Shown here: piece by piece, positions 1-11,436 of the stretch
Layout: the number at the start of each line of letters is the position of its first letter
Numbering within the stretch: the stretch's first letter is position 1
Source of the DNA: Talpa occidentalis
Taxonomy: Eukaryota; Chordata; Mammalia; Eulipotyphla; Talpidae
DNA: 64,000 nucleotides
Direction: 5' to 3'
NCBI RefSeq assembly: GCF_014898055.3
Contig: NW_023605194.1
Coordinates: 101,749,258 to 101,813,257, forward strand
The notes under the pieces: model-generated
Told to the model about the DNA's origin: nothing
The model's input: only the letters and a program-made list of their open reading frames with translations
The model's database searches: none
Made by a program: the position numbers and the translations under genes

Positions 1-360
1 GGTGAGCACACCTGGGCTCAGAGACTGGGCTCATAGGGTGGCATCGCGGGGACACCAGCGGAGCAGCAGAACAAGAGTAAAAAAAGAGCAACTGCAGCAG
101 AAGCAGCAGCAGCAAAGAGCCCTTGAGAGAATGCTAGAGAGCCCAGAAAGAGTGAAGATTTGCTGGGGTCTGGGAGGCCTGCCAGCCTCATGCCCCACCA
201 AACCCCTCTGCCTGCCGTGTACCTGGTAATATGACAATAAAAGGGCTCCAGGATTCTCCTTTACCCGAATGCTCCGATCATAGAGATCCTGCACTGTGCC
301 CTCCCTGCGCTGCAGCAGTCTCAACTCTCTAACCTAATCTGAATCAGAATCAATAAAGAA
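1..360. repeat. Unclassified repeat-like stretch with two AATAAA signals
   Basis: This is GC-richer than the following sequence, with a CAG/GCA-rich patch at 85-118 and polyadenylation-type hexamers at about 236-241 and 350-355. The latter marks a change to ordinary AT-rich sequence. The layout resembles the right end of an LTR or of a retroposed transcript cut by the window edge. I cannot name a family. The overlapping short reading frames on both strands look non-coding. Confidence 0.3.
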
Positions 361-487
361 AGTGGAAAGGTTACATAAGAACATAATTGTAATCTGAGTT
401 CAAAGATACTAGAGGCATGCATTCTCCAAAGTATAAAGACAACTTTATGAGTAAAAGGATTCCAATTTTAAAAATTGGAAACATATA

Positions 488-741
488 GGGCCTCCCTGGT
501 GGCACAAGGGGTTAAGCACCTCACTATGAGGCAGTCTGCAGCCTCTGTAGCACAAGTTCGATCCCAGGCCTGCCAAGGAGCAACCCACATGGTGCAGCAG
601 ACCACTCCTGTCTCATCTGCTGCTCCCCTCGACAGTGTATTTCAGTCTGCCACCAGGTGGATCCTCTCGCCCCCCGCATCTCTGGCCTGTATCCCAGCTC
701 TTGTATGCATAAATAAATAAATCTTTAAAAAAAAAAAAAAA
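488..741 (+). mobile_element. tRNA-derived SINE, older subfamily
   Basis: It begins GGGCCTCCCTGGTGGC and has an A box (TGGCACAAGGGG) and a B box (GTTCGATCCC). The body contains a GCAGCAGACC stretch, and it ends in TGCATAAATAAATAAATCTTT plus an A-run. Near-direct repeats (ggaaacatat before, ggaagcatat after) look like the target-site duplication. Confidence 0.9.
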
Positions 742-1501
742 GGAAGCATATATATAAAGTAATAAAATATGCCTCCTTTACTTCTTAGTAATGCTCAAGT
801 GTTGTATTGGGAAAGAATACACCTCTTTGTTGCCCTTTCCAAATCCTATCTACCTAGTAGGTTTTCTTGCCATTTCACCAACATGCAAAACCCCACTTAT
901 TTCTCTAGTTCAAACTAACTCTAGATCAACAATCTCCTAATTAGCCCATTAAGAACAAACACTCTCCTCTGTACTTCTAGAAGGTAAACTATCATTTACT
1001 TGCAATTATACTGCCATATATTTTATGGTTATAAAATCATAAAGTTACAAAAGTCATTAGAACATCTATCCAACACCCCATTTGAGATGGAACTAAAACC
1101 TAAAGAAGCTAATCAGCTTATGGAAGGTACAAGGTCAAATTTCTTAACCAGTCAGTTAATCAAAGAGAAGATCATTGCTGGCTATAGTACTTGTGGACTG
1201 AGATGTAGAAACATGTTTAAAAATTACAACACAGTCCTTTTATTCACACACCCAGATGCTAATTGAGCCTTTACTTTAACCTTGCCAAGCAAATCTCCCT
1301 CTTAGAAAACCACTGATAATTCAGGTAAATGAGTGATTCCCCATCCCTAGCTACACTTCTAAATGATCAAAACCACCAATATGGGCATTTACTTGAAGAG
1401 ACATGCTAAATGAACCAATTTTATTAAAGATTTTGGTTTCTCAAAGTAGACATTCTTAATTTTGATTCTTACTTTATCTTAATTACAGAATGAGGAACTA
1501 T
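742..1501. other. Intronic sequence, nothing recognised
   Basis: AT-rich and non-coding on both strands. I see no repeat family, RNA gene or strong motif. Confidence 0.5.
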
Positions 1502-1660
1502 CACAGCAGTTCTCAAATTTGACTGCACGTTAGAATCACCTAGGGAAACTTAAGAAGCCCAGTGCCCAGGCCACACTCCAAGTCAATTAAATCAAAATCC
1601 CTGGGTGTGGGACACTGGGGTGAGTATGTTTTCAATCTCCCCTGCTGCTTCAATATACAG
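1502..1660 (+). repeat. MER5-like hAT-Charlie fossil
   Basis: The words cagttctcaaatttgactg, gaatcacctagg and the CCCAGGCCACACTCC/AATCAAAATCCCTGG block match the order of the MER5A/B non-autonomous DNA transposon. It is diverged, as expected for an element older than the placental radiation. Confidence 0.7.
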
Positions 1661-2337
1661 GCAAAAATGTCACTGGACCTGAAGATTTCCAAGGGCAATC
1701 CAGTTCTGATATTCTGCATCTCAGTAACCTCATTTCCACTGAACCAGATAACTTTAACACTAATGAAAGATAGTACTGGAATTGAATAACTTGTGTAAGG
1801 CAAATAAAAGATTATTGAAAGAATATAGTAATGCACCAATATAAAAGTGTAAGCAATCAAAGAGAATGACAAACAGCAAGCATTCAACTCTTCATTGACC
1901 AAGGAGATATAAGATAGCAAAACTTAAAATCAGAAAGCTAAAATAAAGATAATGAGCACCAGGAATACATTTAAGATATACAACACTTGTTAAATTAATT
2001 ATAAATACATGAGTCCACATGGTAAATTTCTTAGTTTCCCTAACTTTTAATTCTCAATACTCTCACATTAAGATCATGACAAATTAATATGATATGCCAA
2101 AGAGTCTTCTCCTAAATAATCTCTCCTACAGAGTTGATGCTGGTCCAGATGACTAATATTTCTCCTCAACATGTCCTTTCCACTGACAAGCATCTATTGA
2201 TATTTAAGACCTCCTCCCTTGATGCAGCGGCAATAATGCATCTCCCTATCATTAATCAGTCTGCCCACTCTATCGATTTCACACAATTGTTGTATTTCTG
2301 AAGCTCAAGACATAAACTTTTGAGACATCCTATTTTA
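1661..2337. other. Intronic sequence, nothing recognised
   Basis: AT-rich unique sequence without a supported gene or repeat. Confidence 0.5.
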
Positions 2338-2604
2338 TTTTTTTTTAAAGATTTATTTACTTATGCATACAAGAACTGGGGGTACAGGCCAGAGGTGAGA
2401 GGGGCGAGAGCGTTCACCAGACACAGAGTGGGGAGCAGAACAGGTAGATTGACTGATACACACTGCTGAGGGGAGCAGCAGGTGAGGCAAGAGAGGTCTG
2501 CCGCGCCATATGGGTTTCTCCCTGGTCGGGATAGAACTCGTGCTTCAGTGGATGGCGATAACTTCATAGTGCTATCTTTAACCCCTGGGTCACCAGGGAG
2601 GCCC
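2338..2604 (-). mobile_element. tRNA-derived SINE, older subfamily
   Basis: Reverse orientation: T-run, AAAGATTTATTTACTTATGCATACAAG, body, and ...CACCAGGGAGGCCC as the 5' head. Target-site duplication gagacatcctatttt (2322-2336) against gagacaccctattt (2605-2618). Confidence 0.9.
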
Positions 2605-2794
2605 GAGACACCCTATTTGAAACACAGATACCCTAACTCCTCACTCCAACACCACACACAAAATTACTAATAATACTGGCCTTTTTCCCTACTTCTCAAA
2701 ATGCCTTCCCCAAGCATCTTACTCTCTAGCCAAAGGTACACACAACACTTTAGCTTTTTTTTGTTTTTTATGTTTTTTTCATCGGATTGTTGGC

Positions 2795-2895
2795 TCCTAA
2801 AAGACAGGGAACAGCGGGTCTTATTTATTTAGATTCATTCTCCACATCCCTCACAATATTTTATCCATAACAGGTGCTTAGTATGTTTTTTTAAT
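2795..2895 (+). repeat. L2 3'-end fragment
   Basis: Matches the L2 tail pattern: GGCTCCTAAAAGACAGGGAAC, a TCTTATTTATTT block, then AACAGGTGCTTAGTA. Diverged. Confidence 0.55.
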
Positions 2896-2999
2896 TTTTC
2901 TGAAAGTTGGGTTTCCATATAAAATCAATTTGAAAACCACAAAAAAGGGGGGGGCTTAAAAAAATCAGTTAATAAGCTCTGTCCAAAACTGGTCATTTA

Positions 3000-3584
3000 T
3001 CTACTAAACAGAGAGCTTCCATATGATCCAGCAATTCCACTCCTAGGTATTTACCCAAATGACACAGAAACAGTAATTCCAAAGGGCACCTGCACACCTA
3101 TGTTTATAGCAGCACTATTTACAATAGCTAAGCTATGGAAACAACACAAATGCCCCAAAATAGATGACTGGATCAAGAAGATGTGGTACATATACACAAT
3201 GTGGTACATATACACAATGGATAAACACATGCAGTTTGCAGCAACATGGATGGAGCTGGAAGGGATCATGCTCAGCGAAATAAATCAGAAAGAAAAAGAA
3301 AAATACCGGATGGTCTCACTCATAGCAGGAATATAGAAAACCTAAATAAGAGACCAGGAAAAAGACTAATCAATGCAAAGTAATAATCAAAATCAACAAG
3401 CAACTATAAACCAGAGACACACTATGGGGGGGGGATTAGGGAGGGGCAGGGAGAGGAAGAACTAGAGTCAAAATAAGGGGGGGGGTGGGTGCAATTGTAT
3501 CGGGAATATAACCAAAATGAAAATGCATACATTGTACAAAGATGAAAAATGATGTAAGAATTATATAAAATAAAACATTAAAAA
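3000..3584 (+). mobile_element. 5'-truncated L1 (L1MA-like 3' end) with exact TSD
   Basis: It contains the typical L1 3' words in order: ATGATCCAGCAATTCCACTCC, TATTTACCCAAATGA, TTTACAATAGCTAAGC, GGTACATATACACAATGG, ATGGATGGAGCTGGA and TCTCACTCATAG. A G-rich 3' UTR and an A-tail follow. The 15-bp target-site duplication aaaactggtcattta occurs exactly at 2985-2999 and 3585-3599, so this is a single, fairly recent insertion. It keeps only the last 0.6 kb and has no coding capacity. An 18-bp unit is duplicated at 3183-3218. Confidence 0.9.
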
Positions 3585-3599
3585 AAAACTGGTCATTTA

Positions 3600-4300
3600 A
3601 CTGCACTTAAATCATCTTTCAATTTCAAATCAATCCAGATGACCAGCACCAACCTGAACTGGCTCCTTCGATAAGCCATTATCTTTGACAGCAACTATGA
3701 GATCACACAGGAAAAAAAAGAACCAAACAACTGGATGACAGAACTGAAAGTACTTTAAAGAAGTACAACCTGTATAATCAGACTTGTGTTGCTACAGTAT
3801 GGGCTACCTTTGAAACCAGTATTTATGATCTCATCATAAAGTACACCCAGATACAGAGAATAGGGAAGCACAATATACATTTCTAACCTCCCAAACAATC
3901 TTGGGTAAAATTAAAGCACTATTTCTATAGCCAAGTCCTGGTTACTATTCAGATTTCGTTACAGGATCACATCCTGTTTTTTCTGGCTTTCCAGATAGGC
4001 AGTAACTACAACTCACACTAAAGCTGGACCAAGGACCACAGTTTTCAAAGGACCTAAGATTGTCTAGCAGGTTAGAGATCAACATTGTGCTTTCCTGTTC
4101 TCTATAACTGGTTATACTTTATGACATAGATCATAAATATTGTGAGTGTAAAACACACACTGGATTTCAAAGATTGGGTATGAAAAGAAGAATGTAAGAT
4201 ATTTCAATACATTTTTAAGTAGTTTACAAGTTGAATTGATGATATATTTTGGCCGTAGCATATAAAAATTTTACACCTGTTTCATTTTACATTTTTTTAA
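3600..4300. other. Intronic sequence, nothing recognised
   Basis: No gene or identifiable repeat. A short (AT)n stretch near 4301-4312 sits at the tail of the following SINE. Confidence 0.5.
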
Positions 4301-4590
4301 ATATATATATATATTTTTTTAAAGATTTATTTATTTATTTATACAAGCACTGGGTACCGTCAGAAGCGCGGGAGGGTGAGAGAATTCACCAGAGCCAGAG
4401 CAGGGAGCAGAGCAGGCAGAAGGACAGAAGTACACTGCTGAGGGGAGCAGCGGGCGGCAGGAGGGGTCTGCGCGCCATGTGGGACCCTCCTCTGGTGGCC
4501 GGGGAGCAGCCGGGGATCGAACCAGCGCTGCAGAGGCTGCGGGCAGCTTCACAACCCAGCGCTCAACTGCTGCGCCACCGGGGAGGCCCT
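4301..4590 (-). mobile_element. tRNA-derived SINE, young GC-rich subfamily with 11-bp insertion
   Basis: Nearly identical to the copies at 30963, 49770 and 51244. All four carry the extra GGGGAGCAGCC block next to the B box (in this orientation). Target-site duplication cattttacatttttttaa (4283-4300) against cactttacatttttttaa (4591-4608). The A box reads TGGCGCAGCAG with GTTGAGCGCTGGG after it on the minus strand. Confidence 0.92.
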
Positions 4591-4954
4591 CACTTTACAT
4601 TTTTTTAATACAACAATGGGAAATTGTAAAATAACCTGTGCTTTGTTACATATTTCTACCAACACTAATCTCTACATAGCCTGTATTTTGAAAGCTGTAT
4701 TGTGGAAACACTAAGTCCTCAGCAGTACTTTCTGATACTATTATAATAAAGAAATCAGGAGTCAGAGAGTTGTTTTATAAGCAAAGCCATCAGAAGAACT
4801 TGATCAAAGTTGTCTAAAGGGCTTTAGCTTTGCTTTCTCTATAAATATTTCACCCACCAAGATGTAGGAAGCAGTTTCTTACAGTAGGAATGCTGTTACT
4901 TATAAATGTCTAGAAAATGCATAACTTGAGAAGATGATCAAGATCAGGCAGTTA
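4591..4954. other. Intronic sequence, nothing recognised
   Basis: AT-rich unique sequence between two SINEs. Confidence 0.5.
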
Positions 4955-5227
4955 GAGCCTCCCTGGTGGCACAAGGGGTTGAGCACCGCACTATGAGGCG
5001 GTCCACAGCCTCTGCAGCACGAATTTGATCCCCAGCCGGCCAGGGAGTGACCCACATGGCGCAGCAGACCTCTCCTGTCCCACCCGCTGCTCCCCTCAGC
5101 AGTATATTTCAGTCAGTCTGCCTGTTCTGTTCCCCACTGTCTCTGGTGAATCCTCTCACCCCCTGCATCTCTGGCCTGTACCCCAGCTCTTGTATGCATA
5201 AATAAATAAATCTTCCAAAAAAAAAAA
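4955..5227 (+). mobile_element. tRNA-derived SINE, older subfamily
   Basis: Full-length copy with A box, B-box region (GAATTTGATCCC), TGCATAAATAAATAAATC tail and A-run. Exact target-site duplication agatcaggcagttag at 4941-4955 and 5228-5242. Confidence 0.93.
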
Positions 5228-5275
5228 AGATCAGGCAGTTAGGCAGCAAGTACCTGAGCAATTGGATCACAGTTC

Positions 5276-5367
5276 AAATTCACTAGGTTGAATATGAGAA
5301 ATTCACTAGGTTGAATATGAGAAATTCACTAGGTTGAATATGAGAAATTCACTAGGTTGAATATGAG
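5276..5367 (+). repeat. Minisatellite, 23 bp x 4
   Basis: Four perfect tandem copies of a 23-bp unit beginning aaattcactaggttg. It lies just outside a SINE target-site duplication. Perfect identity between units suggests recent expansion or an ongoing polymorphism. Confidence 0.95.
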
Positions 5368-5559
5368 AAAAGGAATGACTGGAGATCTATAATACTTCTT
5401 TTAAATAATAAAATGAAATGAGATTAAGGAAGAATGGGAGCACACTAATGATAGCTTAAGTGTAGTCAAACCAAAATTAAATCAAGTATTTACTGAGTTG
5501 CTCTACTTGACAACACATAAATGCCACAGGAAAACACACTAAAACATCCTTCACTAAGG

Positions 5560-5710
5560 CACTAAATTACCTATGATATAATGGGATACTATACACCAAC
5601 TAAAATAAATGAAACAGATATATGTCAACATGGAGAGACCTCAAAAAATATGGCTGATGAAAAGGCAAGTTGCAGAATAATATAGAAAGCATGACAATAA
5701 TTAGATGCGC
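5560..5710 (+). repeat. Ancient L1 (L1ME-like) 3' fragment
   Basis: The pattern GGGATACTATACACCAACTA ... ATGTCAACATGGAGAGACCTC ... AAGGCAAGTTGCAGAATAATA follows the L1M 3' end, diverged. Confidence 0.55.
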
Positions 5711-6689
5711 TTTCAAAACACAAAACTATGGTTCATGGAGACATCTGTAGTAAAAGAACAAAAATGTGGATTTCAAGGACTCCCACCAAATACTCAACAG
5801 TGCTTGATTCCCCCTTCTGAGAGGAAGGAAGGAAAAGGAAGGAATATGTCTCACACACACACAGAAAACAGGAGATGGGTTTCTGGTTCCTACAAAATAA
5901 CGTCCTTAAACAAACTGACTACACACATCTGGACTATCTGGTCTCAACATCCCCCGCACACAACTCAGTGCCATATTCTTTTCTTTCTATTACTGGAGGC
6001 TGCATTTACAGACGCTAAGATCTACATGGCAAAAACAAAGTGTCAAAAAGGGAGGCATTTGTTCAGAGTCAAGTAAACACTTTGCCCCATATGCACCATG
6101 TTCATTCCCCATGCCAAAAAAGCCAGAAACATCTACTTCATATGACTCCCTCCCCGGCAAATATCAACTTTAAAGAAATGACATAACATTTTATCAAGCT
6201 TTTACTGAGCATTATAAGTAGCATTAAATGAGACTGCAGCTATAAAAATTTCAAAAATTTCACCCAAGCCTTCCGTGAAGATAAACTATAATATCATGGT
6301 TTTTACAAATCCTCTTTTTATGAGTCAACTAGTTGCACGCCCCACGGAATATTTTGTGCCAGAAAATGTATTCTGATGAGTATGCCATAAGATAGAGAAT
6401 ACAGACATTCCAAACATATTCTCATGTGTATGTCACTTTTATGAACATTCAGTGTGGGATCCTCACATTATACATGGGGCCCAAATAAAAGATGATTAAG
6501 ATCTGAACCAAGAATAGCAGAAAAAAACTATTTTTCATCAACACAGAACAAATTTCTTCTTAATCCTTGAAAATTACTCAAGGAACATTTTTTAATGTTT
6601 TTAAAAAAATAGTTACTATCTTAATAATAATTGTCCTGTATACAAATTACATTTGTTCCTCTTGATTACTTGACTCCAATCTAACACAG
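5711..6689. other. Intronic sequence, nothing recognised
   Basis: A 123-codon open frame at 5705-6076 has no recognisable motif, low-complexity CAC stretches and no family resemblance. I do not treat it as a gene. Confidence 0.45.
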
Positions 6690-6865
6690 TGCTTACGAGC
6701 ATAAGTTCTAGAACCAGGATCCCTTAATTCTAAGACCACCTCTACCGCATCAGCACTTACTATTTATATCAGCCCTGAGAGGTCACTGCAGTCTTCTGAA
6801 AATTGGGAAAATATGTTCTTTACATAATGTAGGTGAAATGTTTTACATGGCATATTTAATAAATG
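6690..6865 (+). repeat. MIR
   Basis: It carries the MIR order AGTTCTAGAACCAGG, then a decayed core and a TTCTGAAAATTGGGAAAATAT block. It ends ATATTTAATAAATGTTTGCTG, the MIR 3' end. Confidence 0.6.
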
Positions 6866-7734
6866 TTTGCTGTTATCATTACTACTTAGAAATAAGAGGA
6901 CTTTAAAAATTAATTATTGCTTTCTGAAATTTAAGACACTGAAACACTAAAGATCAAAAATAACTCTTTTTAGAACTATATTTTTAAGACATCTTCTTAC
7001 TAGCAATAAACTTGTTCAGTTTACCCTTTCCTGCTCAAATGCCTTTCACATTATTTTTCTATGTTTTTTCCTATAAGCCATGAAATATTCTGGTAAATCA
7101 ATCCTTCCTCCACAGCAGCTGTTGTGTGAAACTGACTCACGAAATGCAGACACTGAAATGAAACATTTGATCATCTGGCACCCTCAGCTTGCCAATGTAT
7201 GGCAGGATTTTTTCATCCTATAATTTATTTTCAAATACTGCAAATATAAATTGCTTATTGGTTTTGTCAGAAATCAATCTGGATGCATCATAAATAAGAA
7301 AAACATTCCTCATTTTGTCAAAGCTACAAATCTGTTCTTTTTTACTTCCCAAATTAAAAAAGAAAAAGAAATATCTAAATTAAGTCATTTTTTTTCCAAC
7401 TGTTCTAGATAATATTCTTGCCATAAAGAATGAAATTGTTATTGCTGTAATCTTAGATGTATGCGTCGTGGAGGAAGGCTTTTGGGGTACAAACTCAGAA
7501 GACACAGGGTCTTCTTTTGGTCTGTGTTCTGTGTGCAGGTCCCACACACAGCTGACACTCCGAGCCAAGCACTTCTCTGACCGCAGAAGGGAGGCTGCCA
7601 GGGTCCCAGTGTCTGTTTAGCTTGTCTCCACTTACTAGTAAATTTCTTACTTTCATATAGGTAACAAGGTAAAATTAACTTCAATTTTAACCAGTAAACA
7701 TATGGAAATATGTTCAGCTTCACTCAGAATCCAA
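6866..7734. other. Intronic sequence, nothing recognised
   Basis: AT-rich. Two overlapping minus-strand frames at 7380-7723 show no family features. Confidence 0.45.
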
Positions 7735-8290
7735 AGAAATGTTATCTAAGCATGGTGACATATTTTTCATTTCTCAGATTGACAAAATTGGAAGTGCTTA
7801 ATGAAGATTTATTGCTGGCATGAATTTTTACACACTGTTGGTAGAAATATAAATTGGTACAGCTTTTTCAATGAGCCATTTGGCAATACTTATCAAAATG
7901 TTACACATCTATACACTTAGTTTGGTAATTCCACTATCAGGAATCTAATCTAGAAATCTGTTCACAAAAAGCATCAAAAATCACACATACACTCATATAT
8001 AATTACGTGAACCGAGGCACAATGTAGAAGAGGGCATGGACTCTGGAAAAACCTTCCATGTCCATCCTTCAGAAACGACTGAGGTAAAATGACGACACAG
8101 GCAGGGGAATACCACATCCTCTGAATGGAATAAGCTGGCCTCCGGACATCTCAAGGAAATATTATTTAAAAGAAAATGCAAGATATGTGAATATAAATGA
8201 TTCCATGTGATGAGGTTAATCTTTAAAACTCTATGCTGGTAGGATTCTCCAAGTATATAAAAACTTATTAAAGACTCTGGGTTCGTGGCA
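7735..8290 (+). repeat. Ancient L1 (L1M/L1ME) 3' region
   Basis: Contains TTGGTAGAAATATAAATTGG, GAGCCATTTGGCAATACTTA, GGTAATTCCACTATCAGGAAT and, further on, a GATTCCATGTGAT block. This is the usual word order of L1ME 3' ends. Heavily diverged and without coding potential. Confidence 0.7.
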
Positions 8291-9169
8291 TAGAGGAAGA
8301 ACACTTACTTTTACCTACATTGCTTTAGGTTAGGTTACTAGAGTATATTTTTTCAATAAAAAATTATGTATTGCTACATAAGATATTATGTTGTATAGAT
8401 TCAATATCATAGCTTATAAGATCAACCCTTTGATATTAAATTGGCATTATCACTGTTAAACTCTCTCCTCCAGCTCCCATCTGCTAATAACAAGCAGGTC
8501 TTTTTCACTTTGCTTCTACTTTTTTGTCTGCAGAGGATTATCATTTCAACCCTTTGCTCACAATTAAAAGTCTTCCACAAACATTATGATGGTTTCCTGT
8601 TCTCATTTTCCCAGCAGACAGAAGATCCTGAGTTCTCTGATGTTTATAATACAACCTAACATCACAATTGTAAAAGAAACACCCCAAAATATTTTAACAA
8701 ATAATGTCAATGGAATTAATACACATCTTCAAAACAAAAACCATTTTCGAGGAGAAAGATAGGTTCAAGTTTGCAAGCTGTTTACCTGCTGGATTTTTAG
8801 GAAGGGGGGGTATTCTTTTTAAATATTGTACTGGCATCTTCCCAACTTTTCTTGAATATATAGGTAAAATCATGTGGCTATGTTAAACTATAAGAAACTA
8901 CACTAGCTGTTCTAAATTATACTAATTCTATATGTACCTAAAATGGAAAGTTATCTCCTTCTAGTAAAAAGCATTTAAAACATTATGGCTAAACAGCACC
9001 ATGGATTAAACTGTGAACAACTGAATGAACTCTGAGACCTTTAACCTGCAGCATACAAAGATCACAAAAATCACTTGTCATGGTAAAAGAGATGAAAGAG
9101 ATGACCACTGGCACTCGTTAAACCCAGCATTCTTAAGGTACTTAAAATAGTGATATATCCATTGAACTT
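8291..9169. other. Intronic sequence, nothing recognised
   Basis: AT-rich unique sequence. Short reading frames only. Confidence 0.5.
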
Positions 9170-9440
9170 CTCAGAGGCGAGGCCTGTTTCCCTTTCAAAA
9201 CTCTGTCTTTCAGCATGCAATTCCTGTTTACTGGATTTCATTCTTCCTGTTTAATGACTCCACCCCTGGTGTGACAAACCAAAAACCTGAAGGAATCTAT
9301 TTTTAGCACAGATGTTTACTTAGGTATTTTCTGTTTGATCAACAGGATGCAAAGTTGTTTATGTCTGACAAAAATCTGCCAGCTTTGTTCACTGTCCACT
9401 TGCTAATACTAAACAAAGGAAAATCTTTTAACAAATCTTC
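9170..9440. promoter_or_regulatory. Candidate enhancer with MEF2 and forkhead motifs
   Basis: Non-repetitive block with a perfect MEF2 site CTATTTTTAG (9297-9306), forkhead sites TGTTTAC (9225-9231 and 9313-9319) and ETS-like TTCCTG steps. It is more complex in composition than its flanks. Function is inferred only from motif clustering inside intron 1 of RAPGEF2. Confidence 0.3.
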
Positions 9441-11436
9441 CTTAACAAAAAGACGTATTAGTGCAATAATTTAAAATTGCCAAAACACCTTTTATGGAAA
9501 AAAATTAGAAAGAGCTCTGTATATTTGGGGTGAAAAATGACTGTACAGGAAACACTGCTTAAAAGGCCTTAGAATCTTCTACCATTCAACGCTCATTAAT
9601 GGGTGTTTTAATACCATGTAGGATACTCTTATCACCAGAACCCTAAGTATTACAGAATTCTAATGTACAATGAAACTGAAGAAAGTGCATGGAAGGGACT
9701 GCTGGGAAACCAGCAATCCTTTTAACAGAAACAGCTACAGGTTTGTCATTTGACACCTGCATGTGCAAGTTCCTTTCCTGCTCTTGCACACCACCCATCA
9801 CTGCACCTCCACCACATGGCATGAATTTTCCTCCGAGAACAGCCCTTATTGGACTGAGTTCCCTGCACTATGTCTCACTTGTCTGTGTATCCCCAAGCAC
9901 CCCGCAGTACAGCACCCACCACACACAGCACAGAAGCTCCCGACACTTAGCAAGTGACAAAGTGCCTCAGGTGTGCCCATGTGGCCCTCCTAGAACTTCA
10001 CACCACAGTGACTTCTACCACTTGCACTCCTTCCTCAAAAATGTTACCTGGATGCCCCCAAATTACCTGAGACTATTTCATGAAATTTTTATTATGTTCT
10101 TTGCCATGTCTACTTCAATTCATGATTATCTGGAAATTCAGGCGGTGGCTATGTTGAGCAGCCTTTCAATGCATTTGAACTAACTCTAATCTAGGGCTAT
10201 GGGACTGACGGTATCCTGGTCCTATTATTTTTGGGTCAATGGTCGCAGAGATCATGTTTATGCTTCAGGCAGTGAAGTCCAAATAGATAAAAATATAAAT
10301 TACTACACCGCAAGAAAAACTTTTCAACCAACCAAACACAAAATGTTAATTCAAAATTCTCCTCTTCATCATTTAAAAAAATGATAAAGCTGAGAGGGGG
10401 GCTTTTTAGTTTTATTCCTCCTATTCCTTTATATTAACTAACTCCACTGCAAGGGGAGTCATGCTGCTTTGACAGGTGTGCTCAGAGTCCATGTGTTAAT
10501 AAACTCAAGGAGATTTGACCAGAGTAGAATTTTGACAAGGTCTGGCTACATCCTAAGATACATTATTCTTACTTTACCTCATACCTACCCTAATTTCAAA
10601 ATCTGAAAAGAGATCAACTTTTAGTCAATGGGCAGGGAAAACTTTTATCAAACTAGTTGTATTACTGTTTTTTTAAACTTAGTTCGATAACAGATATCAA
10701 AATATAAACCCCTTTTTTACTTTCTATCAAAAAGAACTACAAATACTTTTAGATGTTTTGTGTATATACAGATCCATTGGGTTTGTGTGTGGCGGTGGGG
10801 GAGGGGGCTGCTTCTACCTATTGCAGATCACAGGTCCTTTCAAGCAGTGTCAAGGGTGGGATGAAATAGACACCAATATAAAATCTCTATGGAGACACCG
10901 CTTATTTCAATACCTCCCTAGAGAAAGCTTGTGGCTGATGTATCAGACCACATTATGTAGTAAAATTAAACCATATTCATTAAGGTTCCACTAATTAGTA
11001 ATTCAGTCTGTGCAAAAGTCGATTATATCAAGAAAATGCTGAGCAAATTAATAATGCAATTAAACCTGTATGTGAGCACATTTACCCTACTTAAGAAAAG
11101 AATTTAAGAACTTTAGTACATTAGTTGAATGCTAATTACAAATGAACAATTTCTTAATTCACTAAATCAATTCTATCAGGATAAAGAAACATTTAAGTAT
11201 TACTGTTACTCTTTGTATTATAGGTAATCAGTTTCATATATTCAAATATTCGACAATGTAAGCAGTTCAGAAATTTAAAGTTTCCTTCCCAGTAAACTTA
11301 AATCTTTGCATTATTTTTCACAACTCACTCTCATTTCCTAAAATGATGCCTCAGGTATAAATACCTAAAAGATGTTTTTCTCCCATACACAAGAAAATGC
11401 ATAAAAACCCCATTGAAAGAAAAGATGCTGCCATTG
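9441..11436. other. Intronic sequence with possible L2 remnant
   Basis: The long frame at 9689-10183 has no recognisable domain. Its middle (about 9880-9960) resembles a diverged L2 3' part (CCCCAAGCACC ... CAGCACC). The rest, 10184-11436, is unique AT-rich sequence. A G-rich patch lies at 10783-10808. Confidence 0.35.

Noticed and set aside
3425..3490. G-rich tract as a stand-alone regulatory G-quadruplex
   Set aside because: It lies within an L1 3' UTR, so the element explains it. It is reported only as an L1 property.
4249..4608. Recurring open frames inside SINE copies, with repeated peptide words on both strands
   Set aside because: They are translations of the SINE body seen at every copy, not genes.
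5276..5367. 23-bp tandem repeats as a CRISPR-like array
   Set aside because: The units are contiguous with no spacers, in a mammalian genome. It is a minisatellite.
9689..10183. 164-codon frame as a possible gene
   Set aside because: His/Ser/Pro/Thr-rich without a domain, in intronic sequence with a probable L2 remnant and no splice or promoter context.
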